Shown: positions 38,441 through 64,000 of the stretch, piece by piece | Numbering within the stretch: the stretch's first letter is position 1 | How the letters are laid out: each line of letters starts with the position of its first letter | Assembly (NCBI RefSeq): GCF_037975245.1 | Contig: NC_092562.1 | Span: forward strand, 26,577,554 to 26,641,553 | DNA: 64,000 nt | Direction: 5' to 3' | DNA from: Apostichopus japonicus | Taxonomy: Eukaryota; Echinodermata; Holothuroidea; Aspidochirotida; Stichopodidae | Translations under genes and position numbers: made by a program | Notes under the pieces: generated by a model | Seen by the model: only the letters and a program-made list of their open reading frames with translations | Told to the model about the DNA's origin: nothing | Databases searched by the model: none

Positions 38441-40024
38441 GGTGGTAACAGTACAGACAAAAATCATGGATTCTTAATCATAACCAAGCACCAATCAAAC
38501 CTAGCAGCAATTGCATGTGCAGTATCGTGTTAACAGTAGCCTATTTAATGACGTAGGTACGATGCATCAGATTAATGTTACAAAGCAGAGAGTGTAGCCT
38601 GTAGTACACACGTAGTATGCGAAAGCATGGCACCTGCACACTTTTGAACATCGTTTAATCTCTTAATTACTCCGCTGTTATTTTACCAGACATACCGTTC
38701 TTCTTGTTTCAACAAAACAACTAAGATATTATGAGATATCATTTCTGATACCGTGTTTCGTGACAGGGACCATACGTTTTCCAATAATTTGATTGGATTA
38801 TACAGTAGTCTGCAGAATACTATTAAAAAATATTGTATGATCATACTCTGCATTCCTTGTACACAAAGAACTGTAATCAGGAAACTAATTTGATCAAGTG
38901 CTCTTTTGTTTTCGATTATTGTTCTTATATATGCAATCTATTAAATTAAGTTATACGGCATAAACTTTCTGTTCTAGGGGGTATCCATGCTTACATGCTT
39001 TGATAAGCTTCTTGTGGGTTCTCCCCGATGTGTATGTACACTGTAAATTGATTTGTACTGAAAATATGTGACCAAAATAAAGTTGTTGGAAATTAACTGT
39101 ACTGTGAAAGAGACTATGATAAACCTATATACATACATGCATTTTGGGAGATGAGTGGTAGGAAGACACTGGACAATTAACTCAGCTGTCCCCTCATTTC
39201 CCATCATCATTAGTTAATAATATAATATATTTTGTAAACAAATTACAAGGACTAAAGTTCAGTTCTTGCAACTACATTAGTTCCACACTGTGTGACAATA
39301 GATTTTTCAAGAAATGGCAGAAGCTCTTCAGTAGTTTGTCATCGTTTTGACTATTAGGATATGTCTGGCTTTTATAAGACAGCATCGTGTAAGTTAAAAG
39401 CATGTTTATTTAGGGTGTGTTGGTATACTGATATACCAGGTATACTGGGTATTTCCTTCATATCCATAACGACGGTATTGAAATCTGCCATAAAGGATAT
39501 AAACCAAAAATTACCAGGTATATCCGAACCAAACCTTGAATACCCGGTAAAAATAATTCCCGATAAAAATATAGACCCAGATAATACACATGAACTCGAG
39601 GAAATCCCCGTTGCTACTTTTTATCGTGTATAACCTACCACCCCAAGCTAACTGTAAACAATCCTGCTGCACAATCTTAGCCCTTGCACCTGTTGCTTGT
39701 ATTGTACCAGACAAAAGGTTAACAAAGGGACACACTGATATTTTTTCGATTTCTCCCTCAATGTGGCCAATCACGAGCACGGATGGGTTGCATTGAACAG
39801 TCTTCATACATATGTTGGGGTGGGGGGGGGGGCTACAGAATACAAATACAAATACAGCTACACGAGATATAGGGTCAAAAATCCAATTTTACCTACACTG
39901 AAGTACAAAATGATCAAAAGAAAATTATTTTCACTGCTTTTATATCATGCGGGAATTTTCTCCCTCACATTAAATTCCCAACGTGATACATGATCATACC
40001 CACAGCATAACATTCGTTTGTTAA

Positions 40025-41440
40025 CCCAAAATCCTGTTGCGCCAGATGGAGAATCTTCCTGAAACGTTGATGTTAGTGTAATAGCCCTTCCTGAGAAATA
40101 CGAACAATTGCCGTACCACCCCCCCCCCCCCCGCAATCCACACCAATTACTATTATTCCAGAGAGAGGTAGGCATACAGTGTAGCGGTATGAAAAAATAT
40201 TACAAAGACACAGCTGTGAGAAAAGCGTTGCGCAATGAACCAATTTTTATTTTCTTGACTAGGGAGTTCAGATGCTGCCCTTCACATTGTGTGTTTACAT
40301 TAATAACAATACATATGCATTTTTGTCTAGCAAGGTATCTGCAATTTCTTTAATAGCATTGCCATGCGGTGCAAGAGACTCTAATCTGCTATTACCTGGT
40401 ATTCATCAGCGGATCTACCAGTATCTGTTTTGCTTATACCGACGCACCGTATAACATATGTCAAACTACAATTGAAATCTACTAAGTATATTTCAGTTGT
40501 ATTTTGACATATATATCAGCACTTTCAAATCAGCGTTAAAGACGTTTTATTTCAAACAAACCTATGGTTAAGTGTATTCAATTGTATTTTTGTATTTTGT
40601 ATATGTTTTGTTGTTTTGTTAAACCGTGGGATTTTGCCCAATATGAGCACCGGTGTAATAATAATAGTAATAATACTATTGCACTTCCATGTGCTTGTTT
40701 GTAGTTACTCGGCAGCGTGTAGACCTTAATTTACAGTACATACAGTATTTTCAATACAACCAAATTTAAGAGAGAAAGAAACTGCTTACTGTATTTGCAA
40801 AATTCCCGTGTAGGTAAATAAAAGTTAGAGGGCCTGACAATTTTAATCTAGCAGGATCATCTTCAGAGGCTATTAACTGAAACAATTGTAACAGTTTATA
40901 TACTGAAAACACATAAAATAGACTTATGGACAGTCACATAATGTTAATTAGATAGAACATTCAGAGACCTGATGAAAGTGAGATAGATAGATAGGCCTAT
41001 TTGATATGAAATATCTTTTAATTTATTTCTACTTGTGTATGTGTCTATACTACACACTTTATGTGCAATAAATACTTGAGAAAGACATGCACATGTAGCC
41101 TAACTGTTTGCAGTCATGTGAACGAGTCTTGGCGTGAGCTGTATGGTATCACCATGTGGGGACATTTGAGGGCTAGAGGGGCAAATGCCACAAAAGCCAC
41201 GGTGCTATAAAAGCATGGGCAAAACATTTCAGCCACAGGGATAGCCTATTCTTTTCTTGAGTTATCATACACTTACGCTAAATAAACGTCATTTTAATTA
41301 ATCTCTTTCACAATCAGAAGTACTTAACACTTACCTCTTCGTCCGCATGTTCCCGTTTGCGCTGCAGAATACCGTAATATGGAGCAGATCAACATCAAAT
41401 CGAGACCATCTGGATTCAGACTGAGTGCTTTATGCAACAT
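40025..41440. repeat. Segmental duplication, copy 2 (contains alternative first exon)
   Basis: Counterpart of 31930-33456 in the same orientation. It includes intron-1-like sequence and an intact first exon. No counterpart of the Ig1 exon follows before copy 1. Confidence 0.8.
41335..41440 (-). CDS. Second copy of gene A exon 1 (possible alternative first exon)
   Basis: 106 bases, ATG at 41438-41440, donor GTAAGT in phase 1. It encodes MLHKALSLN, a hydrophobic LMLICSILRY segment and the ending QTGTCGRR, homologous to QTGTCGRK of the 33354-33456 exon. The hydrophobic core is shorter and interrupted by DGLDL, so signal-peptide function is less sure. Because the phase matches, it could splice to the Ig1 exon at 29984 and act as an alternative start of gene A. 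It could also be a relic of a partial gene duplication. No other exon of its own was found nearby. Confidence 0.65.
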
Positions 41441-41801
41441 TTTCGGTTGCTTTATAACCTGGTCCTTATGTGTAGGCCTTTGCCACAACTTAATAACCTA
41501 AACTTAACCCGAGTAGTAGTAATACTTAGGCCAATAACCGTCAGTAGTTTAACTTAGACCAGACAGGTACAGGTAACACCAACGGTTAGCAAAGTTAGGT
41601 TACGTGTACTTGGACCGATATTTTACGACAATGTCGGTTGAAATTGAGTCTTCCGCTTTATGTCAGTGTGTTTCTTACTTACATTTGGTTGTTAGTTATA
41701 TATCGTATCAAGGTAACTTCACCTTTCAACATGGTAATACTGACTGCGCACTGTCTACAAGGAAGTGACCAAACTTTGCATTCCATATCAGTTTATATCG
41801 T

Positions 41802-41804
<3 letters not shown>

Positions 41805-41840
<36 letters not shown>
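41805..41840. repeat. TA microsatellite
   Basis: Uninterrupted AT dinucleotides just upstream of the alternative first exon of gene A. Confidence 0.95.
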
Positions 41841-41844
<4 letters not shown>

Positions 41845-43414
41845 GAAAATATAAGATAAGAAAAGAAAACAATACGACAAAATCTCCAATTCAGGATATT
41901 GTAATGCTCTTTATTTCTAGTATCAACACAAATTCTTGTACAAAAGACTTATAAGGATTTAACGTTGAAAAACAATGTGAAACTTATATTAAAAAAACCA
42001 TATTTTCAATACAGCTTGTTGAAAACCCAGTCTCAATATTAAGCCCCTAACCCGAGAGATAGTTTGATTAAACGTTTTTTTTATTAAATGTTGGAAGTTG
42101 GATTACAGGAGGAAGTCTGTTAAATTGACCAATGCTCTTCATAGTTATACCTAGACTATTAAAACACTTTTGTTAATATATCCTTATAGCCTGATACAGT
42201 TATATACATAATGTTTGATTAGCTGTCTAGTTTTTCTGTACTGCGAGGGTCATCAAAATGCAACTTTATTGCAGAAATATTATTTTTCCTCTGCGGATAA
42301 ATGATTGACAAATTATGAAGAAAATCTAAGACGCTTTGTCACTGAAGTGCGCTGATGACATTATTCATTCTTTTGTTGCCATTCCGATACATTTACAGCT
42401 TATCACAAAATAAGTAGAAAAATAATATCTCCGCGATGCAAAATATTCAGAGCATGTTAAGGAAGTTTGCCTCACAATGAAATTCAGGAAATCCTTTTTA
42501 ACCTTTCTGTGTACTATCTATTTGAAATGAAATTAATAAATTACTTGCATATATATCGTCACATCAACAGTTGGTATTTATTATACAAATACTGCTTACC
42601 AAGTGTGTCATAGATTTGGAAGCAGGCCCGTAGAGATTATTTGCATCTGAGAATGGACTTTTCAAAAGATAAATCATTATTGTGTCTGTTCTGAAGACAG
42701 TCTAACGTATGAAATATTAACCGTTTCCAAAACCATCTACATGTAGTTTCCTAAATTTTCCTCTGGATGCTTTTATTGAACAAACAAGAAGGATGCAATG
42801 CTTCCAATGCAACAGAGGATGGAGAATAAAATATAATGGGAGCTCGTATCCATAACGATTATTGTCTTAATACATGTATGAGTAGCTGTAAAATTTGTAC
42901 GTATATAGAAAAAAATGTAACATCTTTAACTTCACAATGGAGATCAGAGAAGTCTCGATGAACGTTAAAAAAAGTTCGGAGAATAACGTTACTTTTGTCT
43001 TTTTCTTACACTTAATTGTTTTGACTTTGGATTAGATAGGGTTTGTCTTTGCTTTACTGGAATGTTAAATTATACATACCCCGATGATAATGCAGTTATA
43101 TATGGTGTGCATCCCAATTAGGACGAAATATAGAATAAGATTTGAAAAAAATACAAATTTAAGAAAGTTATCAGTGTTCATCTACGACATCACGCCTGAT
43201 TGCTTCAAGTTCACTATGGTATACAAAAACACATCAACTTCAAACGACCTTCTATCGGAAACGATATAAAGGACTTAAATGAAAATGTTATTAAAATGCT
43301 TTGAATATAATCTTCGTTCATTGGTCACATGTAAATTTTCTCTGGGTTCTCAATGAATATCTAACATACATTGGTGTTGCTACGTAGCAACATTCCTTGC
43401 TCAATTAATTATCA

Positions 43415-43420
43415 TTTATT
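43415..43420 (-). terminator. Candidate polyadenylation signal of gene B
   Basis: AATAAA on the minus strand about 430 bases after the gene B stop codon. It is the nearest full hexamer noticed beyond the coding end, but could be chance in AT-rich DNA. Confidence 0.3.
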
Positions 43421-43843
43421 CTTTTCTGACCAAAAATAAAATAATACACAAAAATGGAACATGCATCACGACCATTGACCTATCTTTAATCATCTGTTCA
43501 TATTGTACCATCTTATGTGCTTTGACTGTTATATTATGTAGGAACTATACACTCTTAGAAGTGAGTGCAGGCTGTAGATAAATTGAAAGTTAAGAAGTAT
43601 ACAACAGAAATATAACCACAATAGTTTCATGAACGTGAACCTCAGAGCGCATCTAAATAATAAACCATTAGCTATTACAAAAGCTATTGGATAATAACGA
43701 TGATGAAAATACAACCATGATGATGAAAATAAAACCATGTAAACATTTCTGTTAAAGTTAAAGAGAGTAAAGGCAGTTTAATAAACGTATAATATTGACT
43801 TCGGTAGTGCATTTAACTACGTTTAACATGACGGCGACACCAC

Positions 43844-63580
<19,737 letters not shown>

Positions 63581-64000
63581 CCAATCCTGTTTGAAAGTTA
63601 GATTCAAATGGAATTAAATATATATAGAAGAATCTGAAGAATTGTGTTTCCTTTGAGATGTAATTTGCTGATAAGTGACTTTGGCACATGTCGCACATGT
63701 TATTCTTACAGACATGTAGTTTCTAAGCAAGGTGTAGCTACGGATAGAAACTGATAATGCATCGAGTGTTCCATTTATTATGATGCTTTTTGTCTAGAAT
63801 CACCGATTCTATTGACCTTTAGAATTTATATTAGAAGTGGTTATTTCTCCCTCTTCACTCTTTGTTTACTCTTCTGGAACCTTTATGCCTTTTTCCTGAC
63901 AATGCAACGTAAAACGTTGTGTACATACGCGTTACGTTATTCAATACGCATGCGTGATGCACAGTGTACTTTTGTTTTTTAAATGACACGTTTTGTACGT
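63581..64000. other. Upstream flank of gene B
   Basis: Should hold the gene B 5' UTR and promoter. No TATA-type or other core promoter element could be assigned. Confidence 0.4.

Larger units (their letters stand above)
33457..41334. other. Spacer between the two first exons of gene A, repeat-dense
   Basis: No Ig, EGF or catalytic exon was found on either strand. The spacer holds GC-rich repeats with G and C homopolymers (33812-33823, 34250-34260, 36969-36977, 38083-38098, 39823-39834, 40116-40132), a pure-purine tract, three copies of a dispersed repeat, a diverged 210-base tandem duplication, a 65-base minisatellite and copy 2 of the segmental duplication. Confidence 0.6.
41441..43843. other. 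Intergenic region between gene B and gene A
   Basis: About 2.4 kb separates the stop codon of gene B from the upstream-most first exon of gene A. It should hold the gene B 3' UTR and a possible gene A promoter. Only a TA microsatellite (41805-41840) was recognised. Confidence 0.55.

Noticed and set aside
39361-39807. Frames of about 90-98 codons on both strands
   Set aside because: Overlap repeat-like sequence with recurring ACCAGGTAT words; no motif recognised.

Overview
The window is animal genomic DNA: AT-rich, with short exons, GT/AG introns, microsatellites and many degenerate repeats. The two main genes encode a Tie-type receptor ectodomain and a receptor tyrosine phosphatase. A deuterostome invertebrate, most likely an echinoderm, fits best. 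That placement is inferred from gene content and repeat style, not proven. All exon models below were assembled by eye from splice sites, reading phase and protein motifs; no transcript evidence was available.

Right half (43.8-63.6 kb, minus strand): a complete 23-exon gene for a receptor-type protein tyrosine phosphatase (gene B). Order: signal peptide, N-terminal Ig-like domain, one fibronectin III (FN3) domain, Ser/Thr/Pro-rich stalk, transmembrane helix, a PTP D1 domain with an intact Cys signature, and a D2 domain whose catalytic residues are lost. Splice phases agree across the whole gene except for one missing base near the end of the FN3 exon. An intron holds a decayed copy of an Ig exon that is intact in the neighbouring gene, and one stalk exon is tandemly duplicated.

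Middle and left (9.7-33.5 kb, minus strand): nine exons of gene A, a Tie-like ectodomain (signal peptide, Ig, Ig, five EGF-like modules, Ig), every intron in phase 1. Its membrane and cytoplasmic exons are not in the window. A second, diverged copy of its first exon lies at 41.4 kb inside a roughly 1.4-kb segmental duplication and could be an alternative start. Genes A and B are tandem, share homologous first and Ig1 exons, and evidently share ancestry in the ectodomain.

Far left (1.7-5.8 kb): two divergent genes unrelated to the receptors. One is a two-exon BEN-domain gene on the minus strand. The other is a DDE transposase-like gene with a helix-turn-helix and a C2H2 finger on the plus strand, interrupted by two in-frame stops. 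They may be cargo of one DNA transposon.

The rest is intron or intergenic DNA: a LINE 3' tail, a 65-bp minisatellite, other tandem repeats, three copies of a GC-rich dispersed repeat, long TA microsatellites, and a 111-bp pure-purine tract. No CRISPR array, rRNA or convincing tRNA was seen.
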